DNA of 64,000 nucleotides. Source: Desertimonas flava. GTDB taxonomy: Bacteria; Actinomycetota; Acidimicrobiia; Acidimicrobiales; Ilumatobacteraceae. Shown here one piece after another: positions 34,911-44,113 of this stretch. Both the position numbers and the translations under genes were made by a program. The stretch is taken from the NCBI RefSeq assembly GCF_003426815.1, contig NZ_QKYK01000005.1:124001-188000 (forward strand), in the 5' to 3' direction. Numbering within the stretch: position 1 is the first letter of the stretch; every line of letters begins with the position of its first letter. Below the pieces are notes generated by a model, which saw only the letters and a list, made by a program, of their open reading frames with translations, searched no databases and was not told where the DNA came from.

Positions 34911-34968
34911 GCTATATTCGCTAACGGAATTTGCACCCTTGACCCGTGACGGTGCAATCCGCTAAATT
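34911..34968 (+). promoter_or_regulatory. Divergent promoter region with operator-like inverted repeat
   Basis: For the plus strand TTGACC (34939-34944) and TAAATT (34963-34968) are spaced by 18 bases. The perfect inverted repeat TTGCACC (34931-34937)/GGTGCAA (34951-34957) brackets the -35 box. The segment 34911-34933 repeats the AT-rich motif of 27912-27932 and may hold the minus-strand promoter for the CoA-transferase. This is the control point between the catabolic island and the transporter operon. Confidence 0.6.
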
Positions 34969-34974
34969 AATGGG

Positions 34975-35297
34975 CTACTTGAGTGGCGAGTCGAGGGGGG
35001 TTCGATGGCCGATACGGCAGCCGGGGGTGGGCGAGTCGCCACCGATCAGCAACCACATCTCGCCGCCGGCGCCGGCATCCCTCGGCGCCATCGGCCGGAC
35101 CTCGGCGCCGCGACTTCCCGAGCACGACATCGACCGCGCAGGCATCCGCGTTGCCGGACGGTTCGGCTCGGACGGCGTCGATCAGAACTTCGGTTCGTTC
35201 CCGACCAGGGACCGGACGAAGAGCGCGGCACCCAGACCACTAGAGCCGCACCATCAGTTGACATCCCATTCATCCCGAGACCACAGGGGGAGCATCC
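34975..35297 (+). other. Long 5' leader of the transporter operon
   Basis: About 320 bases separate the predicted transcription start from the binding-protein ATG. The GC-rich tract codes for nothing I recognise. One frame (35005-35301) has a GAGGGGGG ribosome-binding-like site and ends in an ATGA overlap with the binding-protein start, but its 98 codons give an Arg/His/Pro-rich product with no coding bias. A regulatory leader or a small translated leader ORF are both possible. Confidence 0.35.
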
Positions 35298-36821
35298 ATG
35301 AGAACGAACAGGCACCGGGCACGCGCCCGGAAGATCGTCGGGGCGCTGGCCGCCGTCGCACTGACATGCGGCGCGGCGACGACAGCCAGCGCCGGAGCGG
35401 ACGACCGAGCCTCCGACCCCGACGCCACCGTCACCTTCAGCTACGCCATCCCCGGCGGGACGTTCGATCCCGCCAAGGCCAACTGGACATCGCTCGCCTT
35501 CCTCCGTCCCGTCTACGACACCTTGATGGTGCGTACCGAGGCAGGCACGATCGATCCCGGCCTGGCCACCGAGTGGGAGTTCGACGGCGACGACCTCGTC
35601 ATCACGCTCCGTGAGGGCGTCGTGTTCCACGACGGGACGCCGTTCGACGCCGAGGCGGTGAAGGCCAACCTCGATCGCCAGCTGACGGTCGACGGCGGCA
35701 CCCAGAAGTCGCTCCTCGACAACGTCGAGTCGGTCGAGGTCGTCGATGCCTCGACGGTGCGGATCAACCTGACCGGCGGCCAGGGCGTGATCGTTCCGGT
35801 GCTGACGACGTTCCCCGGCATGATGGTCAGCCCCGCCGCGTTCGAGAGCGACCTGGCCACCACGATGGTCGGCACCGGCCCGTACCGGCTCGTGTCGGCC
35901 GACCTCGGCGTCGAGATCGTGTACGAGCGGTTCGAAGACGCCTGGCAGCCCGAGCAAGCGTCGGCGGCGGAGTTGCGCATCATCACCCAGCCCGACGCCG
36001 GCCAGCGACTCAACCAGATGAAGTCGGGCGACGCCGACGCCGCCAACATGGACCCCAACCTGATCGAGGACGCCGAGAGCGCCGGCATGCAGGTGCTCGC
36101 CAAGTCCACCGACAACATGTGGGCGATCAACCTCAACACGACGCGTCCGGCGCTCGAGTCCGCCGACGCCCGACAGGCCATCTCGCTCGCCATCGACCGC
36201 GAGGCGCTCGTCGAAGGCCTCGACTTCGGCTTCGGGGTGGCGTCGAGCCAGGTGATCCCGGCGGACGATGCCCGCGCCAACGCCGACATCACGCCGGCGT
36301 ACGACATCGAAGAAGCCCGGTCGCTGGCCGAGTCGTCGGGCCTCGCCGGCGAGACCCTGGTGTTCCTCGGCTCGGCGATCCCGACGATCGTCGGCTACCA
36401 GGAGGCGATCCAGGCCATGCTCGGCGAGGCCGGCATCAACGTCGAGATCCGCAACGTCGACTCGGCCCAGACGCCCGAGGCACTCGCCGACGGCGACTGG
36501 GACCTCTACATGAACTTCTACCCCGGATCGGCCGACCCGTGGATCACGTTCAACGCCTTCTTCGGGCCCGACTCGATCTGGTTCCCTGGCGACGCCCCCG
36601 GGGCGGTCGCCGAGCTGATGGACGCCGCCGAGGCCGAGGCCGACCAGGAGGCACGTGTGCCGATCTTCCAGGAGCTGGCCCAGGCGGTCGACGACGAGTC
36701 GCTGGTCGTGGTGATCTCCCACCCGCAGCGCCCGGTGATCGCCAACGCCGACATCACCGGCTTCCAGGGCAACGTCTTCGGCGTTCCCCAGCTCCGGGGG
36801 ATGGGCCGGGCAGCCGAGTGA
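35298..36821 (+). CDS. ABC transporter substrate-binding protein, family 5 (peptide/opine/nickel type)
   Basis: The 507-residue secreted protein has a signal peptide (RKIVGALAAVALTCGAATTASA) and the family-5 landmarks: FDPAKANWTSLAFLRPVYDTL, LATEWEFDGDDLVITLREGV and FHDGTPFDAEAVKANLDR. Members bind di/oligopeptides, opines, nickel or modified sugars. There is no lipobox, unusual for a Gram-positive binding protein but common in this window. AGGGGGAGC precedes the ATG. It is the first gene of a five-gene importer operon. Confidence 0.93.
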   Translation: MRTNRHRARARKIVGALAAVALTCGAATTASAGADDRASDPDATVTFSYAIPGGTFDPAKANWTSLAFLRPVYDTLMVRTEAGTIDPGLATEWEFDGDDLVITLREGVVFHDGTPFDAEAVKANLDRQLTVDGGTQKSLLDNVESVEVVDASTVRINLTGGQGVIVPVLTTFPGMMVSPAAFESDLATTMVGTGPYRLVSADLGVEIVYERFEDAWQPEQASAAELRIITQPDAGQRLNQMKSGDADAANMDPNLIEDAESAGMQVLAKSTDNMWAINLNTTRPALESADARQAISLAIDREALVEGLDFGFGVASSQVIPADDARANADITPAYDIEEARSLAESSGLAGETLVFLGSAIPTIVGYQEAIQAMLGEAGINVEIRNVDSAQTPEALADGDWDLYMNFYPGSADPWITFNAFFGPDSIWFPGDAPGAVAELMDAAEAEADQEARVPIFQELAQAVDDESLVVVISHPQRPVIANADITGFQGNVFGVPQLRGMGRAAE

Positions 36822-36827
36822 TCCCTG

Positions 36828-36863
36828 CCGTCGCCGGCCCCGAACGCTCGGGGCCGGCGACGG
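36828..36863 (+). terminator. Perfect 16-bp intercistronic hairpin
   Basis: The arms 36828-36843 and 36848-36863 are exactly complementary over 16 bases with the 4-base loop ACGC, 6 bases after the binding-protein stop. There is no U-tract. Such hairpins after binding-protein genes protect the upstream mRNA and attenuate read-through, raising binding protein over permease. Confidence 0.75.
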
Positions 36864-36907
36864 TCACCCGCTGAGCCCGATGTCCGCCCGCGACGAAAGG
36901 ACCCAAC

Positions 36908-37855
36908 ATGAAATCGAGGACGATCGCCCGCCGGTTGATCGCCATGGTGCCGATGCTCTTGCTCGTCGCCCTGATGATCTTCAGCATCACCTACCTCGTG
37001 CCCGGTGACGCCGCAGCCACGATCGCCGGCGACGGGGCCTCGGTGGAGGACATCGCACGAATCCGTCGTGAGCTCGGGCTCGACCGTTCGTTCATCGTGC
37101 AGTTCACCAGCTGGCTCGGCGACCTCTTCCGTGGCGACCTCGGGACGTCCCTCACGACCGGCCGGTCCGTCTGGAACGTGATCTGGAACCGGGCGCCCGT
37201 CAGCCTGTCGCTCGGGATCTCCGGCATGATCGTCGGGATCGTGCTCGGCACCACGCTCGGCGTGATCGCCGGCACCAAGGTGAGGAGCGTCCGCGACCGG
37301 GCCGCCATCGTCGCCGCCTCGTTCGGAGTCGCGATGCCGAACTTCTGGCTCGGTCTCCTGCTCGTCACGGTGTTCGCCGTCAATCTCGGCTGGTTCCCGG
37401 CCACCGGCTACGTCGGGCCCACCGAGAACTTCGGCGAGTTCATCCGCCACCTCGTTCTGCCCGCCGTCGCCCTCGGCTGCGCGACCGCCGCCGAGATCAG
37501 CCGCCAGACGCGCGCGTCACTCGCCCAGACCCTCGAGCTCGACTACGTCCGCACCGCCCGCATGAAGGGCCTCCCGCGCCGCCTCGTCGTCGGCAAGCAC
37601 GCGCTCAAGAACGCCGCCTCACCGGTGGTGACCACGATCGGCCTCCAGGCGACGGTGTTGCTCGGCGGCACCGTCATCGTGGAGCGGGTGTTCGGCATCG
37701 CCGGGCTCGGCACGTCGGCCATCGAGGCCGTCAGCGCCCGGGACATCCCGCTGATCCAGGGCATCGTTCTCGTCACCACGCTCTCGGCCATCCTCGTCAA
37801 CCTCGCCGTCGACCTCGTCCAGATGTACCTCAACCCGAAGGTCACGATGTCATGA
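36908..37855 (+). CDS. ABC transporter permease, DppB/OppB type
   Basis: The 315-residue membrane protein has about six helices, the periplasmic N-terminal region after helix 1 (PGDAAATIAGDG, LGLDRSFIVQ) and the EAA loop LDYVRTARMKGLPRRLVVGKHA. It forms the pore with the next gene product. AAAGGA precedes the ATG, and the stop overlaps the next ATG (ATGA). Confidence 0.93.
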   Translation: MKSRTIARRLIAMVPMLLLVALMIFSITYLVPGDAAATIAGDGASVEDIARIRRELGLDRSFIVQFTSWLGDLFRGDLGTSLTTGRSVWNVIWNRAPVSLSLGISGMIVGIVLGTTLGVIAGTKVRSVRDRAAIVAASFGVAMPNFWLGLLLVTVFAVNLGWFPATGYVGPTENFGEFIRHLVLPAVALGCATAAEISRQTRASLAQTLELDYVRTARMKGLPRRLVVGKHALKNAASPVVTTIGLQATVLLGGTVIVERVFGIAGLGTSAIEAVSARDIPLIQGIVLVTTLSAILVNLAVDLVQMYLNPKVTMS

Positions 37856-38760
37856 CCACCATCGACGCCGACGTCGTCGTCGCCGCCCGCAGCGCCCGCC
37901 TGGCCCGCTCGGCGCACCGGTCGTTCATCCGGCGCTTCCTCGAACAGCGCGTGGCGGTGGCGGCCGCGGCCGTGCTCTTCGTGATCGTGCTGATCGCCGC
38001 GTTCGCGGGCGTGCTCGCGCCGCACTCCCCGAATGCCCAGAACCTTCGGCTCGTGCTGAAGCCCGCCGGCACGCCGGGGCACCTGCTCGGCACCGACAAC
38101 CTCGGCCGTGACGTTCTCAGCCGCCTGATGTACGGCGCCCGCATCTCACTCGTCGCGTCGGCCCAGGCGGTCGGCGTGGGGGTCGCCCTCGGCTTCCTGC
38201 CGGGACTGCTCGCCGGCTACCTCGGCGGCAAGATCGACTGGATCGTCATGCGCATCATCGAGGCGATCATGGCGTTCCCACCGATCATCCTGGCCATCGC
38301 CGTGGTCGCCGGGCTCGGCCCCGGCCTGACGAACGCGATGATCGCCGTCGGCATCGTGTTCGCCCCGCGGATCGCCCGCATGACCCGCGACGCCACGCTC
38401 GGCGTCCGCGAGGAGACGTTCGTCGAGGCCGCCCGGAGCATGGGCCTCGGCCGGGCGACGATCCTGCGCCGCCACGTCGTGCCCCACATCCTGTCGCCCC
38501 TCATCGTGACCGTGACGATCCTCGCTGGGATGGCGATGATCGTCGAGGCCGGCCTGAGTTTCGTCGGCCTCGGCGCCATCCCACCGGAGTCGTCGTGGGG
38601 CACGATGCTGTCGGGCTCGATCCGCTTCACGACCAACTCGCCGTTGCTGATCGTCTGGCCCGGGCTGTGCATCGTCGTCACCGTCGTGTGCCTGAACCTC
38701 CTCGGCGACGGCATCAAGGACAGCGTGGGCCGAGAGGCCCGGAAGAAGGTCGGGCGATGA
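37852..38760 (+). CDS. ABC transporter permease, DppC/OppC type
   Basis: The 302-residue partner permease has the DppC hallmark LLGTDNLGRDVLSRLMYGARISL after helix 1 and the EAA loop ETFVEAARSMGLGRATILRRHV. It overlaps its neighbours by 4 bases on both sides (ATGA), which couples translation and keeps subunit ratios. Confidence 0.93.
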   Translation: MTTIDADVVVAARSARLARSAHRSFIRRFLEQRVAVAAAAVLFVIVLIAAFAGVLAPHSPNAQNLRLVLKPAGTPGHLLGTDNLGRDVLSRLMYGARISLVASAQAVGVGVALGFLPGLLAGYLGGKIDWIVMRIIEAIMAFPPIILAIAVVAGLGPGLTNAMIAVGIVFAPRIARMTRDATLGVREETFVEAARSMGLGRATILRRHVVPHILSPLIVTVTILAGMAMIVEAGLSFVGLGAIPPESSWGTMLSGSIRFTTNSPLLIVWPGLCIVVTVVCLNLLGDGIKDSVGREARKKVGR

Positions 38761-39782
38761 CCGAGGCGATCACCGACACGACCGCTGCAACCGAGGCGTT
38801 GCTCGCCGTCGAACATCTCAGCGTCCAGTTCGCCGTCCGGGGCGGGACGATCACGGTCGTCGACGACGTCGACCTGTCGCTCCGCGCCGGGGAGGTGCAC
38901 GCCGTCGTGGGTGAATCCGGCAGCGGCAAGAGCGTCACGGCGCTGGCGATCATGGGGCTGCTCCCCCGGCGCACGGCCCGGGTGAGCACCGGTCGGATCC
39001 TGCTCAAGGGCCGTGACCTCGTCACCCTGTCCGAGCGCGACCTCCGCAGGGTGCAGGGCCGGGAGATCGCCATGGTGTTCCAGGAGCCGATGACCAGCCT
39101 CAACCCCGCCTTCACGGTGGGCGACCAGATCGCCGAATCGGTCCGCTACCACCTCGGCAGTTCCCGGAAGGCCGCCCGGCAGCGAGCGATCGAGCTCCTC
39201 GCCGAGGTCGGGATCCCGCAGCCCGACCGCCGTTACGGCTCCTACCCCCACGAGTTCTCGGGTGGGATGCGCCAACGTGTCATGATCGCCGTGGCCCTCG
39301 CTTGTGAGCCCGCCGTCCTGATCGCCGACGAGCCGACCACCGCGCTCGACGTGACGATCCAGGCCCAGATCATCGAACTCCTCCACCGGCTCACGCGGGA
39401 TCACGAGACGGCGGTCATGTTCATCACCCACGACTTCGGCGTGGTCGCCGAGGTGGCCGACAAGGTGACGGTGATGTACGCCGGTCAGGTGATCGAGCAC
39501 GCCGACGTCGACGACCTCTTCGAGCATCCGCGCCACCCGTACACGTCGGCACTGCTCCACGCCGTGCCCTCGCTCGAAGACGACTTGGACGAGGCCGACC
39601 ACGACCTACTACCCGGCGCTCCTCCGCCACCCGACGCGTTCCCGTTCGGATGCCGCTTCGCGCCGCGCTGCCCCGATGCCGTGAGCGCGTGCGTCGACAA
39701 CCCGGTCGTCATGTCGTCCCACGCGTCCCGGTCCGTCCGCTGCGTGCGTGCCGACGAGCTCAGCCTCGTGGGGCGGACGTGA
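38757..39782 (+). CDS. ABC transporter ATP-binding protein, DppD/OppD type
   Basis: The 341-residue ATPase has Walker A GESGSGKS, the signature SGGMRQR, Walker [13 protein letters not shown] and the C-terminal peptide-transporter extension with Cys-rich [15 protein letters not shown]. It energises the 36908/37852 permeases together with the next gene product. ATG at 38757 lies in the ATGA overlap; the longer open frame is rejected. Confidence 0.94.
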   Translation: MTEAITDTTAATEALLAVEHLSVQFAVRGGTITVVDDVDLSLRAGEVHAVVGESGSGKSVTALAIMGLLPRRTARVSTGRILLKGRDLVTLSERDLRRVQGREIAMVFQEPMTSLNPAFTVGDQIAESVRYHLGSSRKAARQRAIELLAEVGIPQPDRRYGSYPHEFSGGMRQRVMIAVALACEPAVLIADEPTTALDVTIQAQIIELLHRLTRDHETAVMFITHDFGVVAEVADKVTVMYAGQVIEHADVDDLFEHPRHPYTSALLHAVPSLEDDLDEADHDLLPGAPPPPDAFPFGCRFAPRCPDAVSACVDNPVVMSSHASRSVRCVRADELSLVGRT

Positions 39783-40828
39783 TGGACGCGGTCCTGGAAG
39801 TCACCGACCTGAGCGTGGCGTTCAGCGTCCGGGGCTCGGGCTGGCGCCCGAGCAAGGTCACTGTCGTCGACCGCGTCTCGCTGCAGATCGCCCCGGGCGA
39901 GATCGTCGGTCTGGTCGGCGAGTCGGGCTCGGGCAAGTCGACGACGGCCCGGGCCGTGCTGCGGCTGATCCCCAGCACCGGAGACGGCCGCATCGTCCTG
40001 TTGGGGCGGGACATCACGCACACCAAGGACCGCGAGCTGCGGACCCACCGGCGCCATGCCCAGATGGTCTTCCAGGATCCCTACTCCTCGCTCGATCCTG
40101 CGATGACCGTGGGCGGCCTGCTCGCCGAGGCCATCGCCATCGACGGCAAGAAGAGGTCGAAGGCCGCGGTTCGAGCCCGATCCGTCGAGCTGCTCGAACA
40201 GGTCGGCCTCGACGAGGCGCACATCGACCGCTACCCGGCCGAGTTCTCGGGCGGTCAGCGCCAGCGCGTGGCGATCGCCAGGGCACTCGCTCCGCGGCCG
40301 CAGCTCATCGTGTGCGACGAGGCGGTCTCGGCCCTCGACGTGTCGACGCAGCGACAGATCGTCCAGCTGTTGAAGAAGCTACGCGACGAGACCGGGGTCG
40401 CCATCCTGTTCATCGCCCACGACCTGGCCGTGGTGCGGCGCATCGCCGAACGGACGCTCGTGATGTACTGCGGTCAGGTGGTCGAGGAGGGCCGGTCACG
40501 GGATCTGTTCTCCACACCGTCACACCCGTACACACTGGCGCTGCTCTCGGCCGTGCCCGTGCCTTCGCCGGCCCGCCAACGCGCCCGGCGCCGCATCGTG
40601 TTGTCGGGTGACGTGCCCAACCCCGCCGATCCCCCGACCGGTTGCCGGTTCCATCCCCGGTGCCCGTTCGCCTTCGAACCGTGCGCCGAGACCGAGCCGC
40701 CGCGGACGACGACGGCCGGCGGGACCGTGCGGTGCCACCTGCACGGGACCGGCCGCCAGCTGCCCTGGGCGGTCGAGGATCGTGAGGTTGCCGGTCTCGA
40801 GAGGGCTCCCCATTCGGTGGAGGTCTGA
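39782..40828 (+). CDS. ABC transporter ATP-binding protein, DppF/OppF type
   Basis: The 348-residue ATPase has Walker A GESGSGKS, signature SGGQRQR, Walker B LIVCDEAVSALD and the C-terminal GCRFHPRCPFAFEPCAE extension. ATG shares one base with the previous stop (TGATG). It completes the importer, the only ABC importer in the window with all subunits encoded. Confidence 0.94.
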   Translation: MDAVLEVTDLSVAFSVRGSGWRPSKVTVVDRVSLQIAPGEIVGLVGESGSGKSTTARAVLRLIPSTGDGRIVLLGRDITHTKDRELRTHRRHAQMVFQDPYSSLDPAMTVGGLLAEAIAIDGKKRSKAAVRARSVELLEQVGLDEAHIDRYPAEFSGGQRQRVAIARALAPRPQLIVCDEAVSALDVSTQRQIVQLLKKLRDETGVAILFIAHDLAVVRRIAERTLVMYCGQVVEEGRSRDLFSTPSHPYTLALLSAVPVPSPARQRARRRIVLSGDVPNPADPPTGCRFHPRCPFAFEPCAETEPPRTTTAGGTVRCHLHGTGRQLPWAVEDREVAGLERAPHSVEV

Positions 40829-40936
40829 TGTCGAGATTCCACCCTCGACGTCACGGAGCGGTCCCGATCGCTCCCCCGGGCGCGGGACCGATCCGAGCCG
40901 CGGCCGATCGCTCCTGTGCGGATACGGTCCACGGCC

Positions 40937-41680
40937 ATGACTGATGCCGTTGTCCGTACATCCGTCGACGGCGCCGTCGCGACGATCACGCTCGATCGAG
41001 CGGAGGCGCTCAATGCGATCACCGCCGAGATGCTCGTGCAGCTGGGGGACGCCGTCGCGGCGTTCGACGAGCATCCGACCGTCCGGGTCATCGTGCTCAC
41101 CGGCGCCGGCCGGGCGTTCAGCGCGGGAGTCGACCTCAAGGCGCTCGGCGATCGCCAGCTGGTCGACGGTGCCGTCGGCGACGTCCTCGACATCCCGGCG
41201 CGGGCCGCGATCGAGCGCATCACGACGTCCCCGCGCGTCGTGATCGCCGCGGTCAACGGGTTCTGCTTCACCGGGGCGCTGGAGCTCGCCCTCGCCTGCG
41301 ACCTCGTCATCGTGGCGACCGAGGCCAAGCTCGGCGACACCCACGCCAAGTTCGGGCTGCGTCCCACGTGGGGCATGAGCCAGCGCCTCCCCCGTGCGGT
41401 TGGTATCACGCGGGCCCGCATGCTGTCGTATACGGCGTCCACGTTCACCGGCGCTCAAGCCGCCGAATGGGGACTCGCCGTCGAGCACGTCCCGGCCGAG
41501 CATCTCTCCGACAGGGTCGCCGAGGTCGCCGCCCAGATCGCCGCCAACAGCGCCGGCTCACTCGCCGCCTACAAGCAGCTCTACGCCAACCACCTCGACC
41601 TGACGTCTGGACTGGCGCTCGAGGCCGACAGCGTGTTCCCGATCCCCGACAGCAACGAACGCGTCGCCGCGTTCCGGTAG
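40937..41680 (+). CDS. Enoyl-CoA hydratase/isomerase (crotonase) family protein
   Basis: The 247-residue crotonase-fold protein has oxyanion-hole segments AFSAGVDLKALGD and GFCFTGALELALACD. The second catalytic Glu of hydratases (FGxPE) is replaced by FGLRPTWGM, so classical hydration may be impaired and isomerase, hydrolase or lyase activity is possible. It acts on CoA thioesters in the cytoplasm. It follows the transporter operon after about 108 bases with no other gene. Confidence 0.88.
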   Translation: MTDAVVRTSVDGAVATITLDRAEALNAITAEMLVQLGDAVAAFDEHPTVRVIVLTGAGRAFSAGVDLKALGDRQLVDGAVGDVLDIPARAAIERITTSPRVVIAAVNGFCFTGALELALACDLVIVATEAKLGDTHAKFGLRPTWGMSQRLPRAVGITRARMLSYTASTFTGAQAAEWGLAVEHVPAEHLSDRVAEVAAQIAANSAGSLAAYKQLYANHLDLTSGLALEADSVFPIPDSNERVAAFR

Positions 41681-41776
41681 CGGCGAGACCGGCGATCGAC
41701 TCGCCATGGCCCGGTGACGTGTAGCCAGCGCTCCGCGCGTTCGGTCGGCCCCGGGGCGAGATAGGTTGCCGGGCCA

Positions 41777-42400
41777 GTGCGGTTCCGACTCCTTCCCACT
41801 GACGATCGGTTCTTCGAACTGTTCAACTCCGCCGCCGCCAACGTCGCCGATTGCGGGCGACAACTCCGTGACGTGATCGGTCGGACCGGCCCGGCCGGGA
41901 CCGGCTCGATCGACGAGATCGTGGTGTGCGAGCGGCGCGGCGACGAGCTCACCCGCGACCTGATGCGCCGGCTGAACACCTCCTTCGTCACGCCGTTCGA
42001 CCGCGAGGACATCCACGCTCTCGCCGAAGAGCTGGACGACGTGGTCGACGACATGCTCGAAGTCGCCTACCGACTCGATCTCGGCCACCACGACCCGGTG
42101 GTGATGCCCGAGCTCAGCGAGCAGGCCGATGTGCTCGTCAGCATGGCCGACGAGGTGGTGAAGATGATTGCCGGCCTCGAGTCGATGCGCGGGCTGCAAC
42201 CTCACCTCGACGCCGTGGATCGCCTCGAGTCGGAAGGCGACGACATCTATCGCCGCGCCCTTCGCCGGCTCTATGCCGACGACTTCAAGGCCCGCGTCAC
42301 CATGTACTGGAAGGACGTCGTCGAGGCCATGGAGCACGCTTTGGACACGATGGAGGACATCTCCGACGTCGTCGAGGCGATCGCGCTCAAACACGCCTGA
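41777..42400 (+). CDS. DUF47/PhoU-like phosphate transport regulator
   Basis: The 207-residue all-helical protein has the DUF47 signatures DEIVVCERRGDELTRDL and DDVVDDMLEVAYRL, with a repeated E/D-rich helix near the end (MEDISDVVEAIALKHA). DUF47 proteins sit beside PiT permeases and modulate phosphate uptake. It starts at GTG 41777 and lies 10 bases upstream of the permease gene. Confidence 0.88.
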   Translation: MRFRLLPTDDRFFELFNSAAANVADCGRQLRDVIGRTGPAGTGSIDEIVVCERRGDELTRDLMRRLNTSFVTPFDREDIHALAEELDDVVDDMLEVAYRLDLGHHDPVVMPELSEQADVLVSMADEVVKMIAGLESMRGLQPHLDAVDRLESEGDDIYRRALRRLYADDFKARVTMYWKDVVEAMEHALDTMEDISDVVEAIALKHA

Positions 42401-42410
42401 CCACTCGTCC

Positions 42411-43406
42411 ATGGAGCTGTTCTCGGTCATCGTCGTCATCGCCATCGCGCTGGCCTTCGACTTCGTCAACGGCTTCCACGATGCGGCCAACAGCATCGCC
42501 ACCGTCGTGTCGACGCGGGTGCTGTCGCCCCGGATGGCGGTCATCTGGGCGGCGTTCTTCAACTTCGCCGCCTTCCTCGTGTTCGGCACCGTCGTGGCGG
42601 CGACGATCGCCACCGGCGTCGTCGATCCCGAGGTGCTCTCGATCGGCGTCGTCTTCGCCGGCCTCATCGGGGCGATCGGCTGGAACCTGATCACGTTCTA
42701 CCTCGGCCTGCCGACCAGTTCGTCGCACGCCCTCGTCGGCGGCATCGCCGGCGCCGCGGTCGCCAAGGGCGGCTTCGACGTGCTCGTCTCCAGCGGACTT
42801 CGACGGATCGGCGTCTTCATCATCCTGTCGCCGCTGATCGGCCTGGCCCTCGGCATGACGTTGATGGTGGTGATCATGTGGGCCGTCCACCGGTACCGAA
42901 ACGTCGATCGGCTCAACCGCGTGTTCCGACGCGGCCAGTTGCTGTCGGCCGCGGCGTTCAGTCTCGGCCACGGCGGCAACGACGCGCAGAAGACGATGGG
43001 CGTCATCCTCGCCGTCCTGATCGGCAGCGGACACCTCCCCGTCGGGTCCGACGTGCCCCTCTGGGTGGTGCTCAGCGCCCACACGGCCATCGGTCTCGGC
43101 ACGCTGAGCGGCGGCTGGCGCATCGTCAAGACGATGGGATCGCGCATCACCCGCCTCCAGCCGGTCGGCGGCGTGGCCGCCGAGGGAGCCGCCGCCGTCA
43201 CGCTGTTCTTCACCTCGCACGCCGGCATCCCCGTGTCGACGACGCACACCATCACCGGCGCCATCGTCGGGGTCGGCGCCAGCCGCCGCCTGTCCGCCGT
43301 GCGCTGGGGCGTCGCCGGACGGGTCGTGTGGGCGTGGGTCCTCACCATCCCGGGGGCCTGGCTCATCGCCACGGCCACCTACGGCATCGTGGGACTCTTC
43401 AACTGA
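42411..43406 (+). CDS. pit: Inorganic phosphate transporter, PiT family
   Basis: The 331-residue membrane protein has the two duplicated PiT signatures FDFVNGFHDAANSIATVVST and FSLGHGGNDAQKTMGV. It is a low-affinity, cation-coupled phosphate (metal-phosphate) symporter with about ten helices. It pairs with the DUF47 gene upstream; the ATG follows after a 10-base gap. Confidence 0.94.
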   Translation: MELFSVIVVIAIALAFDFVNGFHDAANSIATVVSTRVLSPRMAVIWAAFFNFAAFLVFGTVVAATIATGVVDPEVLSIGVVFAGLIGAIGWNLITFYLGLPTSSSHALVGGIAGAAVAKGGFDVLVSSGLRRIGVFIILSPLIGLALGMTLMVVIMWAVHRYRNVDRLNRVFRRGQLLSAAAFSLGHGGNDAQKTMGVILAVLIGSGHLPVGSDVPLWVVLSAHTAIGLGTLSGGWRIVKTMGSRITRLQPVGGVAAEGAAAVTLFFTSHAGIPVSTTHTITGAIVGVGASRRLSAVRWGVAGRVVWAWVLTIPGAWLIATATYGIVGLFN

Positions 43407-43594
43407 TGGATCGCCGCGCCGCCTTCTTCCTGCTCGCCGCCGTCGTGAGCGGGCTGCTCGCTCCGGTCACGGACGCCGACGAGCGCTGGGTGCCCATCGG
43501 TCTCGCCGGGCTCTACGTGGTCCTCGCCGCGGCGTCGTGGGCCGACCGGCACAGCCGGAACGGTCGCCATCAGGCCGACAGCTCTACGCCCTGA
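43406..43594 (+). CDS. Small two-helix membrane protein (62 aa)
   Basis: The ATG shares a base with the PiT stop (TGATG). The product has two hydrophobic helices (FFLLAAVVSGLLAP and WVPIGLAGLYVVLAAASWA) separated by a short acidic loop, and a basic/Ser tail. The tight coupling suggests a PiT-associated subunit. I do not recognise a family. Confidence 0.6.
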   Translation: MDRRAAFFLLAAVVSGLLAPVTDADERWVPIGLAGLYVVLAAASWADRHSRNGRHQADSSTP

Positions 43595-44113
43595 CGGGCG
43601 CCCCGTCCTCGGTCCCGTTCGATGCCCGTGATGCGCCCGTGACCAGCGTCATATCAACCTTTCGGGCGCGTCGGCCGTCTCAGTATCGCAAGGTCGCAGC
43701 ATCGAGACGGCGGAACAAGATGACGTGACCCACCAGGCTGTCGACCCGTCCGCTTCCCCCAGGCGGGCGGGTCCGGCCGGCTACCCCGGCAGGCACGTTG
43801 TCGGGAGAGCGCCGCTGGTCGTCGTCGACGCGATGGTGGTCGTCAGCTCGGCCCGACACGCTCCCAGCCACGGACGTGCGGAGACCGGACCTCTCGATCT
43901 CGGCCGTCACGTCCTCGGGCTGGTCGAAGAAGCGCCGCCGTGAAGGCGCTCGATGCGGCGGGCTCGAGCGAGATCGACACCGGAATCGAGGCGAGACGAT
44001 TCATCGAGCCGAAACCCGACCTGAGTTGTCGGGAATATCCTGCCTGCGATAGACAGGAGAGCCGTGGAGCGCCGACAGCTCGAACAGGGCCAGCTCGAAC
44101 TGGGTCACCGCGG
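43595..44113. other. 519-base gap with no convincing gene
   Basis: The longest open stretch (43725-43943, 72 codons from GTG) has no recognisable domain and no codon bias. The last 60 bases before ribF contain a short tandem repeat of CAGCTCGAAC. A weak promoter (TTGTCG, 18 bases, TAGACA) lies around 44034-44063. I see no RNA gene and no FMN riboswitch conservation. Confidence 0.4.

Noticed and set aside
35182-35238. Minus-strand stretch reading GLGAALFVRSLVGNEPKF then stop, reminiscent of the C-terminal region of type I restriction R subunits
   Set aside because: Only 18 codons with a stop shortly upstream and nothing related on either side; chance is more likely than a gene remnant.
35005-35301. 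98-codon frame with ribosome-binding-like site and ATGA overlap before the binding-protein gene
   Set aside because: The translation is Arg/His/Pro-rich and looks non-coding. I kept it only as a possible leader ORF inside the leader entry.
40829-40936. Possible terminator after the transporter operon
   Set aside because: Several GC-rich partial inverted repeats but no clean stem and no U-tract.
43725-43943. 72-codon frame in the gap before ribF
   Set aside because: No recognisable domain and no coding bias; not supportable as a gene.
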